A DNA stretch of 42,179 nt from Leptolyngbyaceae cyanobacterium M33_DOE_097 (GCA_015296075.1 DVDV01000249.1:1-42179); one strand, 5' to 3'. Positions 25,483 to 34,354 are shown, counted from the stretch's first letter. Numbers and translations are program-made. The notes: generated by a model not told the origin, from the letters alone.

Positions 25483-25642
25483 GATGCGGAAGAGGGCCAT
25501 CATTCAAAAGACTGAAATGAGCTTAAATTTCCTTGTCTCAGCATCCCCAAAATGGGGGGACTTTTAGGGATTACGCTCAATTTAGGACGAGGCTAAAGCC
25601 ACACGATCCTGGCGGTTGTAGCCCGGAAGTCAAAGAACAAGT

Positions 25643-26053
25643 TTATTCGCTAACCTTCGCACTCGGGCGAATCGGACCGTTATAATCAACCGAAATTTCC
25701 CAATTGCTGGGATTCACGGTCACAGCACTTTCAACCGTTGGCGCTTCACCAGGGGCACCTCCAGTAAACGTAAACGTCCAGGTGCCATTTTCATTTGGCG
25801 TGCAGGGGGTCTGTCCGATCGAACCATGCATCGAAGCTTCTGCTCGGTAAACTCCAATTCCCCCATTGGCCTCCTCAGCCGCTTGACGGGCCAGGTTTTT
25901 AGCGCGGCTCAAATTTGTAATTTGACCACCGGGGCTGTCACTGGCAGAGGCTTTCACCACACACGCATTTGCTGACTGTTGAGCCTTTGCGGCTAGAGGA
26001 GTCAGGCCAACGATCGCCAGCGCGACGCCAAAGACTAAAGGATTGAGTTTCAT
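25643..26053 (-). CDS. Small exported protein of unknown function
   Basis: A 136-residue protein with a clear signal peptide (MKLNPLVFGVALAIVG..., cleavage after AKAQ or AKA). The mature part has two Cys (in ANACVVKA and QTPCTPNE) that could form a disulfide, an Ala/Arg-rich helix (SRAKNLARQAAEEANGG) and a beta-rich C-terminal half (TWTFTFTGG, VTVNPSNWEISVDYNG). I do not recognise the family. It lies 110 bases downstream of the histidine kinase on the same strand and might be co-transcribed, but a separate promoter in the gap is equally possible. The ATG at 26053 begins the signal peptide. Confidence 0.75.
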   Translation of the reverse strand: MKLNPLVFGVALAIVGLTPLAAKAQQSANACVVKASASDSPGGQITNLSRAKNLARQAAEEANGGIGVYRAEASMHGSIGQTPCTPNENGTWTFTFTGGAPGEAPTVESAVTVNPSNWEISVDYNGPIRPSAKVSE

Positions 26054-26163
26054 TAGCAAAATCGCTCATTCAAAAGACCACTCTTCCCTTTCTACCCAAT
26101 TCTGATACCATCCGTATATTCTTTAAGATTGAATCTAGAATCACCACTAGAAGCGCGATCTCT

Positions 26164-28338
26164 TCAGGTTGTTTTGCTGATGTCTGGGTGTCGCACCGGA
26201 ATTTCAATGATAAAGTCAGCGCCTTTCCCTGGCTCAGAGACGCACCGCAGTTCGCCCTTATGCTTCTCACAAATAATCTGGTAGCTAATCGAGAGTCCTA
26301 ACCCAGTGCCCTGACCGATCGGTTTAGTGGTAAAGAAAGGGTCGAACAGCTTCGACAAATGCTCTTTTGAGATACCCGCACCATTGTCACGAATAGAGAT
26401 TCGCACCATTGGTACTTTAGTATTGCCGTCCCCAAAGCGAATCACCGTATTCCCATTAACTTTGCCATGCAACAATTGCGTTGTGATCATAATGGTCGGC
26501 GGCTCAGCACTAATATCATCCGGCGATCGCTTGGCGGTGTACTTGTCTAAGGCATCAACCGCATTGCTCAAAATATTCATAAACACCTGATTGAGCTGTC
26601 CGGCGTAGCACTCGACCAGCGGCAACTCACCATAGTGCTTCACAACCTCGATCCCAGGATGGTCAGGCTTGGGCTTTAGACGGTTTTGCAAAATCAAAAT
26701 GGTGCTGTCGATCCCGTCGTGAATGTTGACCCGTTTCATCTCCGCTTCGTCAAGTCGCGAGAAATTGCGAAGTGAGAGGACGATTTCACGAATGCGATCG
26801 GTGCCGATTTGCATCGACGCCAGCATTTTTTGCAAGTCCTCGATCAAAAACTCCAGCTCAATTTCTTCGCGAAACTGCTGAATTTCAGGATCGTTGTCAC
26901 CGTACTTGCGATCGTACAAATCGACCAGGTGCAGCAAGTCCTGCGTATAGTTCACCGCATGGGGCAGGTTGCCGTAGATAAAGTTGATCGGATTATTGAT
27001 CTCGTGGGCAACGCCTGCCACCAACTGCCCCAGACTTGACATCTTCTCGGTTTGAATTAGTTGCGCCTGCGTCTGCTGCAAGGCTTGTAAGGCTTGTTCA
27101 GAGCGTTGCATTTCCTTACGCAGGCGGCGTTCATTCACCGTTACCTGACCCAAAAGCGCATAAAACGAAATTGTCAGCCGTCCCAATTCATCTTCACGGC
27201 TCATCAACTCCTCACTCTTGGCATTCGTTTCAGCCAGGCGATTGCACTCATCCATAATCGGTTGCAGGCGACGGTTGAGATGCCGCACAAACAGCGCCAC
27301 CACCACCCCTTGCAAGAGCGAAGCCCCCAGCACCGAGCCGAGCGTGCCCAACGCCGTGAAGCGAATGACTGGCCCCAACACTACCGATTGCGGCACCTCC
27401 GCCATCAGCACCCAATTGTTACTGGGAATCTGCTCAAACGCCCAAAAAGATTTTGCCCCGTTGGCGTCGCGCCACTGCACAATGCCACTTTTTTCACCGC
27501 GACTAAAACTCTGCTGAATGTGGTTCCACAACCCCTCGTAGTTGCTCAACTGCCGAAAGGGTTTAAGGGCGATCGCCTGCTTAGGATCGGGGGGATACGC
27601 GATCAAATTACCCTGGGCACTAACCAACACAAAGTTGCCAGCATCTCGCATAACGCTGCGGTTTAGCTCACCACTCAAAAAGCCCAGTTCAAGGTCTTGG
27701 CTCAGCACGCCCAACAGTTGTTTCTTTTCGCTGTAGACGGGCAGTGTGTAGCTGGTGGTGACCAGATCACGGGGCGGTTCGAGCGTGGTTTCCCGATAGC
27801 TGACTGGCTCTAGCCAAACAGGTCTGCCTGCTTTAATCGGCTGCGTAAAATACTCTTCCTGGTAAAAGGAAGGGTCTGACTCACCCCCTTTCGCCACGAT
27901 CGCCCGATCTTTAGGCCGCCGAATTGCGTAGGGGTAAGCATACTGGCGATCGGGAATCAGCAAGCGATTGTTGGGGGGTTGCCCAAAGCCTAACCCGGTT
28001 GCCAGGGGCGATGTTTGCAAAGCCCGCCGGATCAGATCGACATACACCTGTTCGCGTTTTTCGCCAGAAGCATGCAGCGTGACAAGTGCATCAGCAAGTA
28101 AATGGGTCGAGTTTTGAAAAGTCTCAAATTCGCCACCCAGATTTTGCGCTTTCACCTGCAGGCTAGACAGCAACTCGGCTTCTGACTGACGGGCCAGTTC
28201 ACGGTAAGACAGCAAGGATGTTAACCCTAAACCCACTAAGGAGCCACCCAAAATGGAAAGAAAGAGCCGTGACCCAACCGATCGCAAGAGAGAAAATTTC
28301 CACTTGCGTCGAAGCGAGCCTGGGGCAGAGGACTGCAT
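26164..28338 (-). CDS. Membrane sensor histidine kinase (dCache-HAMP-HisKA-HATPase)
   Basis: A 724-residue two-component sensor. A first transmembrane helix (about 22-45) is followed by a periplasmic double-Cache-like domain (about 46-325, with the WLEPVSYRETTLEPPRDLVTTSY and LGVLSQDLELGFLS strands), a second helix (about 326-352), HAMP (about 352-405) and a coiled coil. The dimerisation domain has the phosphorylated His445 in VAGVAHEINNPINFI, and the ATPase domain has the N box (NILSNAVDAL), G1 (DNGAGI), F box (FDPFFTTKP) and G2 (GQGTGLGLSI). AAGGAGA about six bases before the ATG is a strong Shine-Dalgarno. No response regulator gene adjoins, so it is an orphan kinase. The ligand is probably a small amino-acid-like molecule by family analogy only. 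Confidence 0.93.
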   Translation of the reverse strand: MQSSAPGSLRRKWKFSLLRSVGSRLFLSILGGSLVGLGLTSLLSYRELARQSEAELLSSLQVKAQNLGGEFETFQNSTHLLADALVTLHASGEKREQVYVDLIRRALQTSPLATGLGFGQPPNNRLLIPDRQYAYPYAIRRPKDRAIVAKGGESDPSFYQEEYFTQPIKAGRPVWLEPVSYRETTLEPPRDLVTTSYTLPVYSEKKQLLGVLSQDLELGFLSGELNRSVMRDAGNFVLVSAQGNLIAYPPDPKQAIALKPFRQLSNYEGLWNHIQQSFSRGEKSGIVQWRDANGAKSFWAFEQIPSNNWVLMAEVPQSVVLGPVIRFTALGTLGSVLGASLLQGVVVALFVRHLNRRLQPIMDECNRLAETNAKSEELMSREDELGRLTISFYALLGQVTVNERRLRKEMQRSEQALQALQQTQAQLIQTEKMSSLGQLVAGVAHEINNPINFIYGNLPHAVNYTQDLLHLVDLYDRKYGDNDPEIQQFREEIELEFLIEDLQKMLASMQIGTDRIREIVLSLRNFSRLDEAEMKRVNIHDGIDSTILILQNRLKPKPDHPGIEVVKHYGELPLVECYAGQLNQVFMNILSNAVDALDKYTAKRSPDDISAEPPTIMITTQLLHGKVNGNTVIRFGDGNTKVPMVRISIRDNGAGISKEHLSKLFDPFFTTKPIGQGTGLGLSISYQIICEKHKGELRCVSEPGKGADFIIEIPVRHPDISKTT

Positions 28339-28464
28339 GTTTATCTCCTTGCGGCTTGAGGAATGTCTGGGAAACAGCTTTGCAACAGCGATCCAAACAT
28401 CTGTCGAGTCTGAATAACTTTTCAGAATGTTTTATCAGCATTCAACATGATCTATCGGTAATAG

Positions 28465-28599
28465 TTCCGTAAATATACGGATATTGCGTCAGCTATTACC
28501 ACCGTTCCAGGGGACAGTGCTGATGCTGAAACCGATATTGCAGCTATGGTAGGCGAAATCTCTTCAGAAATCTTCAAACGACTGGAGTATCTGAAATAA
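28465..28599 (+). pseudogene. Possible remnant of a coding sequence (C-terminal fragment)
   Basis: After consecutive stops (TAA TAG, 28459-28464) a 44-codon frame runs to TAA at 28597-28599. It encodes a plausible protein-like end, including DSADAETDIAAMVGEISSEI and FKRLEYLK, but has no start codon before about codon 32. It could be the decayed tail of a lost gene. The evidence is only composition, so confidence is low. It lies in the 297-base gap between the kinase and DUF3110 genes. Confidence 0.2.
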
Positions 28600-28635
28600 G
28601 GAGGAGGCACACCACCCAACTTTGCGCTAGCTTAC

Positions 28636-29046
28636 CTACAGCAAACCTTCGAGCTTACGGCGAATGCGCTCTAACTCGGCATCTGACATGGTGCGGTCAG
28701 GTTCACCTGCGGCGGGTTCTGGCTCTTTGCCATCTTGCCAGTTGGTTGTATCAAGATTGTTTTCAGGAGGTGCTAACAGCAGGCGATCGGCTTCCGTTTG
28801 AGGCACAAAGCCAGTCGGCACAAATTTACAGTCATACCCGACGCTTTGACAAAACTCCTCGATTTCTTCGCGGTCAATGGCTTCTACCGTTGGCACTGGA
28901 AAATCTTGAGCTTCGAGCAGCATTGCGTACCGTGTCGCATCATCGGCTTCTTCAAACATTAAAACCAGATTGCGATCGCCCATCCGAATAGTATGGATCC
29001 CCTCGTTATCGGTTCCGGCGTTGAAGAGTAACACAAACACACGCAT
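28636..29046 (-). CDS. DUF3110 domain-containing protein
   Basis: A 136-residue soluble protein matching DUF3110, a cyanobacterial/plant family of unknown function. The domain occupies the first ~90 residues: MRVFVLLFNAGTDNEGIHTI, then VLMFEEADDATRYAMLLEAQDFP, then EEIEEFCQSVGYDC. The fold resembles a small ferredoxin-like or ACT-like alpha/beta domain. The tail is acidic and Pro-rich and ends in a short helix (DAELERIRRKLEGLL). The ATG at 29046 (MRVF) is the family start; four more codons upstream are open. It is transcribed divergently from the gene at 29337, with 290 bases between them that contain no feature I can name. Confidence 0.88.
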   Translation of the reverse strand: MRVFVLLFNAGTDNEGIHTIRMGDRNLVLMFEEADDATRYAMLLEAQDFPVPTVEAIDREEIEEFCQSVGYDCKFVPTGFVPQTEADRLLLAPPENNLDTTNWQDGKEPEPAAGEPDRTMSDAELERIRRKLEGLL

Positions 29047-29336
29047 CGCTGAAATCATGGTTGAAAATTCTGAAAACTATAAATTCTAAAAATTTGTTAT
29101 TTCTGGAGCTAAAAAGGGGGGGCTAAGGAATGTTGTTTCAAGTTTATTGCTGATTTTTGCATCACAGGGATGCATTCTGTCAGGTTTGAGTAAAATTTGG
29201 AATACGCCTAATCCGTAAAGTTAGTTTGACACTTTGATTTTGCAGTTGAAACGTTCCGATTCATTAATGTCTAAATATTAAAGAATCAAGCGTCGTTAGA
29301 GCGAATCTTTATTCTATTTATTGATCGAGGCAGGGT

Positions 29337-30209
29337 ATGAACGGCGATCTCAACCAGGACCAATCAGAAGTAAACGCCCCCCACGAGGAGGTTGCGGCAA
29401 CCCCCGTCGTGAAAGCAACGACGATCTTAGTTCGCCTGCTAGAGACGCGCGCCTTTATTTTTTGGGGTGGTTTGTGGTGCGCCCTGGTTTTAATTGCCTT
29501 TGGCTCACTCGGCAGTTTGCTTAGCCCTAATTGGGTTGAAGGGCAAGCCCCCAATCAACCGGGGCAGTCCCCAACCGCTCAGACCATCCCCAGCCCAGCG
29601 CAAACCGCGACAAACAATGCCCTACAGCGCAACGCCACCGTTGCGACCAATAACCAGACCACTTTGCCGCTCTGGTGGTTTCTGGCAATTCCCCTCAGCT
29701 GCATTGCCGGGTCATTTGTGCTGACTCAGGCATTAAAGCGACCGCAGCAGGGGCGGCGGCGAGTCAAGGTCAAAACGACACCTGTTGCCAAACAAACCAA
29801 ACCAGCGATCTCGCCTGCTGCTCAAGTGACACAAGGGCAACCCTATCAGCAATTGCCAACCGCACCTGCTGTGTCGTACGCCGATCTACCCATGGTGGTG
29901 AATGGCTACCCCGGTGGAGTTATGCCTGTGGCACCCACACCTACACCCGCACGCCGCGCTCGACCTAAAAAAGTAGCCCGCAAACCCGTTGCTGCGAAAC
30001 AGTCCCCCCCACCTAAAAAGTCAGCCCCTCCGCCAAAACGCAAGGCAAGCCGTCCGGTTGGAGCAGCAAAGTCAGCCAAAATGGCAGCTAAACGCGTGAA
30101 TGTCAGTGTTGTTCCGACGGGAGAGGTGCATCCGCTCGATTGGCAGGGCGCGAGTTTGGCCGACTCTGTTGATTTGCGGAAGCAACGGTCAGTGTCATCC
30201 TGGCTGTAA
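29337..30209 (+). CDS. Two-TM Pro/Lys-rich membrane protein of unknown function
   Basis: A 290-residue protein with two transmembrane helices (about 39-62 and 111-131) separated by a Pro/Gln/Asn-rich loop. A long basic cytoplasmic or lumenal tail (about 133-255) is dominated by Ala, Pro, Lys and Arg and contains RRRVKVK, RRARPKKVARKP and PPKKSAPPPKRKASRP blocks. No enzymatic motif is visible. The basic Pro/Ala/Lys tail resembles nucleic-acid-binding or disordered linker sequences. A Shine-Dalgarno-like AGGCAGGG precedes the ATG. prmC starts nine bases after its stop, so the two are very likely co-transcribed. I do not recognise the family. Confidence 0.8.
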   Translation: MNGDLNQDQSEVNAPHEEVAATPVVKATTILVRLLETRAFIFWGGLWCALVLIAFGSLGSLLSPNWVEGQAPNQPGQSPTAQTIPSPAQTATNNALQRNATVATNNQTTLPLWWFLAIPLSCIAGSFVLTQALKRPQQGRRRVKVKTTPVAKQTKPAISPAAQVTQGQPYQQLPTAPAVSYADLPMVVNGYPGGVMPVAPTPTPARRARPKKVARKPVAAKQSPPPKKSAPPPKRKASRPVGAAKSAKMAAKRVNVSVVPTGEVHPLDWQGASLADSVDLRKQRSVSSWL

Positions 30210-30218
30210 TCGACTGAC

Positions 30219-31235
30219 ATGGACACGTTTGCAAATAACCCCTTCACTCAGCACTGGGGAGAGTGCCGATTTTCGGTCGAGCGGCCCCAAGTCTGGCAGT
30301 GGCGTACTCAGGCACAGCAACAGGCAATCTCAACCAACATTCCTAGCAACGAAGTCGATTGGTTGCTGTCGCTCATGTCTGACCTCAGCCGTTTAGATCT
30401 GCGCTTAGGAGGGATGGGCGATCGCTCGGTGCAGTTACGCCTGCCCTGGGAAGACTTGAAAATCCTCTGGCAACAGCGAGTTGAACAGCGCAAACCGCTG
30501 CAACACCTGCTTGGGTTTGCCCCCTGGCGCGATTTTTGGTTGCGCGTCTCACCGGATGTCTTAATTCCTCGGCCTGAGACAGAGTTGATCATCGACTTGG
30601 CTCAACAAGCGCTGAATTTAGCAGGGTTAGACTCAGCGAATAGCCATTGGGCCGACCTTGGCACTGGCAGTGGTGCGATCGCACTGGGTCTAGCAACCAC
30701 TTTTCCCAAAGCGACGATCCACGCGGTCGATTATAGTGAAGCGGCACTTGCGATCGCCCAAGCCAACGCCACCGCGTATCACCTGAAAAACCGAATCCAG
30801 TTTTATCACGGTAGTTGGTTAGAGCCACTCACCCCGCTCAAAGGTCAGCTTCAGGGGATTGTCTCAAACCCACCCTACATTCCCACAGCGGTTGTGCCCA
30901 GCCTCCAGCCTGAAGTTACCCAGCACGAACCGCATCTAGCCCTTGATGGTGGCACAGACGGGTTAGCCAGTGTGCAGCACTTGATTGCGATCGCGCCCCT
31001 CTATTTACAACCCAGAGGCATTTGGCTGGTTGAATTGATGGCGGGTCAGGCTCCGACCGTCGCCGATTTGTTAGCCGCCAATGGACATTATCAAACAATA
31101 CAAATTCACGTTGACCTAGCGGGGATTGAACGGTTTGTCTCGGCAACCCGCCAAGAATCAGGCATCACTGAGATGAAAGATTCATTGTCCACAGCAAGCG
31201 CAAGGCCGATGCCGCCTCAGCATCCGGCAAGTTGA
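30219..31235 (+). CDS. prmC: Peptide chain release factor N5-glutamine methyltransferase
   Basis: Methylates the GGQ glutamine of release factors RF1/RF2, which speeds peptide release. The 338-residue product has the N-terminal helical domain (about 1-95) with the RKPLQHLLGFAPWRDFWLRV and LIPRPETE signature, the SAM loop DLGTGSGAIALGL (146-158) and the substrate motif NPPY (217-220). Family homology ends near GIERFVSATRQ at about 312; the last ~26 residues are extra and are encoded where the gene runs into the 3' end of the convergent gene. The ATG follows the upstream gene's stop by nine bases. Confidence 0.95.
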   Translation: MDTFANNPFTQHWGECRFSVERPQVWQWRTQAQQQAISTNIPSNEVDWLLSLMSDLSRLDLRLGGMGDRSVQLRLPWEDLKILWQQRVEQRKPLQHLLGFAPWRDFWLRVSPDVLIPRPETELIIDLAQQALNLAGLDSANSHWADLGTGSGAIALGLATTFPKATIHAVDYSEAALAIAQANATAYHLKNRIQFYHGSWLEPLTPLKGQLQGIVSNPPYIPTAVVPSLQPEVTQHEPHLALDGGTDGLASVQHLIAIAPLYLQPRGIWLVELMAGQAPTVADLLAANGHYQTIQIHVDLAGIERFVSATRQESGITEMKDSLSTASARPMPPQHPAS

Positions 31236-32637
31236 GCAGAAAGGCCCAAAAGTCATTCACCATTTCACACGCTTTTTGCGGCGCGATCTTGGCCTTTGGG
31301 TCAGTGGCCTTAAAAATCTCATTACCGTAGCGATCGCCCATCTCTACCATCACCTTCTCAAGTGCGGCTCGCCCCCTTGCCCCGCTTTTGTTAGCAACAG
31401 GTTGCGTCGCCCCCGTTTGAATCACCGTCGCAAGCACCCCGTCTAACTCCTTCAAATTAGAACTCATAGAAGCACTGACTGAGTTGGGGCCACGGGTCAT
31501 CAGTTCGGCTCGACAGACTTCAGGCTGGCGCTTAGCCTGCTGCTGCAACAAATTAAACCGGGTTGTCGCAAAATCTAGCAGGGCGAGATCGGAGGTGAGT
31601 TGGACGTATTTTGGAATCACCGAAACTCCTAAATTCCGCCCAATTTCTTGAATTTTCTCAGGCGTTAGCGCATTATTTTGGGCTGCCGCTTTTAACTGCT
31701 CTTGAAACTGTTGATAAATCTGAGGCTCATACTGCGCTAGCACTTGAAAGGTTTCATACTCCTTCCTCAGTCGCTCTACCTCACTTGAAACCTTGGCATC
31801 GACAACAACAGCAACCCCCCGGTTCACCAAATTAGAGATGGGATTGGGCGATCGCTTCGCTGTTTTAGTCTCACCCTCGCGAGTCGCCGTTGCATTTCCA
31901 GAAGTCCCAGTCTTTGCCGCAGAAGATGCAGCGGTCGCACGAGTTGACGCATTCGCATTAGACTTGCTGGTGTCAACTATTTTAGGGGCAGTTTGACTCG
32001 CCTCCCCTGCCGCCTCCGCTGTCGGCTTAGATGGAGACACTGCCGTCTGCGGCACAAACTGGTTGTAAACCACGATCGCTACTGATGACAACAGCGCCGC
32101 CAGCCCAATCAACCCAATAATTGTTTGCGGTCGATGTTGCTCCTTTTCATTTGGCGTTTTTAGTTGCGAAAGATAATAATTTTGGACTGAGCGCTGCCCT
32201 GCCAAGTTAGGGAGCGAGCGGGCGATCGTTGAGGATTCAGGTGTTTTTTTAACCAAAGCTTTTGGCTGGTTTGCAGGCAAAGCGGGCAAAGGCAATCCAT
32301 TTTTTTCTGAGGCTGGTGGCTCTAAGACAGCCAAAGGTATCCTATCCTCGTGCAAATCAAGTAGCTGGCTCCACGCAGGCTTTTCAGCAGCTAAGGCATA
32401 CCCCAACAACTCCACCTGCTCAAACGGCACCTGCAGCTGAGACAAGTGACCCGCCACCAAATCAACAAACAACTCTGGCAGCGGCGGCTGTGCCCCTTTT
32501 ATGCTGACCTGCAAACACGTCTCTAATGCTGTAACAGTCACCAACACGTAGTAAGGCTTGAGCCATTGATTTAGCAGAAAGGCGATCGCCTCGGTGTTGC
32601 CCATCCTTGCCAAATCAAGCACTGTTTTGCTGTCCAT
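31165..32637 (-). CDS. Cyanobacterial membrane protein of unknown function
   Basis: A 490-residue protein. Residues 1-95 form a domain I have seen as a recurrent N-terminal module in cyanobacterial proteins (GNTEAIAFLLNQWLKP, then LETCLQVSIKG and EKPAWSQLLDL). A Pro-rich linker, one transmembrane helix (about 172-192), a Ser/Ala/Thr-rich low-complexity region (about 200-265) and a helical C-terminal domain (about 270-490) with a coiled-coil start (EVERLRKEYETFQVLAQYEP) follow. No catalytic motif is visible. Its last 71 bases overlap the 3' end of prmC on the other strand. The upstream leader (32640-32890) is strongly pyrimidine-rich on the plus strand. Confidence 0.82.
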   Translation of the reverse strand: MDSKTVLDLARMGNTEAIAFLLNQWLKPYYVLVTVTALETCLQVSIKGAQPPLPELFVDLVAGHLSQLQVPFEQVELLGYALAAEKPAWSQLLDLHEDRIPLAVLEPPASEKNGLPLPALPANQPKALVKKTPESSTIARSLPNLAGQRSVQNYYLSQLKTPNEKEQHRPQTIIGLIGLAALLSSVAIVVYNQFVPQTAVSPSKPTAEAAGEASQTAPKIVDTSKSNANASTRATAASSAAKTGTSGNATATREGETKTAKRSPNPISNLVNRGVAVVVDAKVSSEVERLRKEYETFQVLAQYEPQIYQQFQEQLKAAAQNNALTPEKIQEIGRNLGVSVIPKYVQLTSDLALLDFATTRFNLLQQQAKRQPEVCRAELMTRGPNSVSASMSSNLKELDGVLATVIQTGATQPVANKSGARGRAALEKVMVEMGDRYGNEIFKATDPKAKIAPQKACEMVNDFWAFLLNLPDAEAASALRLLWTMNLSSQ

Positions 32638-32893
32638 ACGCCTCGTCCAATGACACCCGTTACACAGCCCGCCTCCAAAGAGACTTCATCTACCAATCCA
32701 GTCGCATCTTACTGCTAAACCTCTCCCCTCTTCGCCATTCTACTTACGTACATCCCCACACCCTGACTTCCATCTCTCCTTTCTTGTTCCTGGCCTCCAT
32801 CCCAAGCAAAAATTTGCTAAGTTCCCCAACCCCCTCAAAACACACACGCTAGAGTTGAAAATACTTTGCTGTTTGCTTGAAGGATTTGCTGCT

Positions 32894-33541
32894 ATGACTC
32901 ACTCCATTTCGGGTACGCCTTCACTTTGGTCATGGGGAACCGAGCTAACCGACATGATGCTGGCCCCATTTCAGCAAACGCCTCGGTTTGGGCAAGACAC
33001 CGAAGTTTTACGGCAACTTCCCTTCGTGCCAGGTTTAAAGGAATTGTTGATGCTGCGCCAAGTCCACGCGCTTGAACATGCGACCGTCTGGGTACTGAGC
33101 GATCGCAGTCGGCCCGACCAGGGCAGTACTTACGATGGCTTAGGTGGCCTGTCTACCGAAAAGGGCTTTTACCTCTACGGCCAAATCGAACTCGATGAGC
33201 TACGTCAGGCGGCCCAAACCGCCCTGCATCGGATCACCTCCGGCAATTGGGATCTCGCTGTGCATCCCCGCTGTGGCACCAATTTATCCGTCAGTGTGCT
33301 GGTTATGGCAGGCATGGCAATGGGCATTACGACCCTGCTTCCCCGCAATCCCCTGTCATCCATCGTCGGATTCAGCACAGCCGCCGTTTTGACCACCCAA
33401 ATCGCCCCCAACCTCGGCGCACTGGCTCAAAAGTATGTCACGACAGCCGTTCCTTTTAACCTGGCGATCGATCGCGTCACTATCACCCCCGATTACTTCG
33501 GCAAGCCCGCCCGCTTCGTTCAAGTCCGCTGGATTGATTAG
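32894..33541 (+). CDS. DUF6391 family protein
   Basis: A 215-residue protein with the RQVHALEHATVWVL motif (His58, Glu61, His62), DGLGGLSTEKGFYLYG, and a GNWDLAVHPRCGTNL motif, all features of a cyanobacterial family listed as DUF6391. Two hydrophobic segments near residues 133-175 suggest membrane association. The HxxEH pattern could bind a metal ion, which is inference; no activity is established. The ATG at 32894 (MTHSISG) is preferred over a TTG at 32855. A hairpin with a T-rich flank follows the stop. Confidence 0.75.
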   Translation: MTHSISGTPSLWSWGTELTDMMLAPFQQTPRFGQDTEVLRQLPFVPGLKELLMLRQVHALEHATVWVLSDRSRPDQGSTYDGLGGLSTEKGFYLYGQIELDELRQAAQTALHRITSGNWDLAVHPRCGTNLSVSVLVMAGMAMGITTLLPRNPLSSIVGFSTAAVLTTQIAPNLGALAQKYVTTAVPFNLAIDRVTITPDYFGKPARFVQVRWID

Positions 33542-33569
33542 ATAGCAGAGGCGATCGCTCAAATTCTGC

Positions 33570-33603
33570 AAAACCCCGACTTTTTGAAAAGGTTGGGGTT
33601 TTG
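33570..33603 (+). terminator. Palindrome after the DUF6391 gene, possible terminator
   Basis: AAAACCCCGACTTTTTG pairs imperfectly with AAAAGGTTGGGGTTTT. The stem is preceded by A residues and followed by T/G-rich sequence, giving a bidirectional-terminator-like shape. It belongs to the common 'AACCCCGACTT' cyanobacterial palindromes; a relative occurs at 34465-34490. Confidence 0.5.
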
Positions 33604-33734
33604 GTTTGGTCGGGTTGAAGAAATAGGCTAGAACAAAGTAGCACCTGAGCTTTCTGACCATCTAATCACTCAAGCCGTATTACGCAAAATAACCCAGTGA
33701 TAAGGTGATGGAGAGACGGTAAGAGGGTTTGACC

Positions 33735-34025
33735 GTGACAATTAAGCAGCATTTGCAAGAAAAGCGGGAAGCAATTTTGGCGGTTGCAGCCAAGCATGGT
33801 GCTTACAATGTCCGCATTTTTGGCTCCGTTGCGCGAGATGAGGCAGATGCAGCCAGTGATGTTGATTTTTTGGTTGATTTGGAACCCAATCGCAGTCTGT
33901 TTGACCTGGGTGGCTTGCTGATGGAACTGCAAGACCTGCTGGAGTGCTCTGTTGATGTCGTCACCGAAAAAGGGTTGCGGCAACGCATTCGCGATCGCGT
34001 ACTCAGTGAGGCAGTGCCCTTATGA
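33735..34025 (+). CDS. mntA: MntA-type minimal nucleotidyltransferase antitoxin
   Basis: A 96-residue MNT-domain protein. The nucleotidyltransferase signature GSx10DxD is complete (Gly30-Ser31, Asp42, Asp44), followed by [21 protein letters not shown] and a third acidic strand VDVV. In the HepT-MntA type VII system, MntA transfers AMP groups to a Tyr of the HEPN toxin and so neutralises it. The GTG at 33735 is chosen because AGAGGG at 33723-33728 lies six bases ahead; a TTG at 33729 would have no spacing. The stop overlaps the toxin start as ATGA, showing translational coupling. Confidence 0.92.
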   Translation: MTIKQHLQEKREAILAVAAKHGAYNVRIFGSVARDEADAASDVDFLVDLEPNRSLFDLGGLLMELQDLLECSVDVVTEKGLRQRIRDRVLSEAVPL

Positions 34026-34354
34026 GAGACGATCGCGAAAAACTGCGTGATATTTTAGAGGCAATTGAGCGGATAAATCGTTATGCCATACAAGGCAGGC
34101 AAGCATTTGAGCAGAATGAGTTAATTCAAACCTGGTTCATTCAAAATCTACAAGTAATTGGCGAAGCGGCTCGCTCGCTTGCTCCAGAAACCAGAGAGAA
34201 ATACCCAGCAATCCCTTGGACAAAAATGATTGGGATGCGAAACATCCTGACCCACAACTATTTCGAGATCGACCTTGATATTGTTTGGGTTGTTATTGAA
34301 CAAGAATTGCCAACTTTAAAGCAGGCAGTAGAAACCGTTTTGAGATCGCTATAG
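34022..34354 (+). CDS. hepT: HepT-type HEPN ribonuclease toxin
   Basis: A 110-residue HEPN protein (DUF86/HepT family). The RNase motif RxxxxHxY is intact (Arg73, His78, Tyr80 in RNILTHNY), and the Tyr is the site that MntA adenylylates in the studied Shewanella system. The helices [14 protein letters not shown] and [14 protein letters not shown] match the family. It overlaps mntA by four bases (ATGA). Order antitoxin-toxin and the intact catalytic residues suggest an active module. The pair lies between a palindrome and a probable MITE, fitting a mobile accessory locus. Confidence 0.92.
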   Translation: MRDDREKLRDILEAIERINRYAIQGRQAFEQNELIQTWFIQNLQVIGEAARSLAPETREKYPAIPWTKMIGMRNILTHNYFEIDLDIVWVVIEQELPTLKQAVETVLRSL

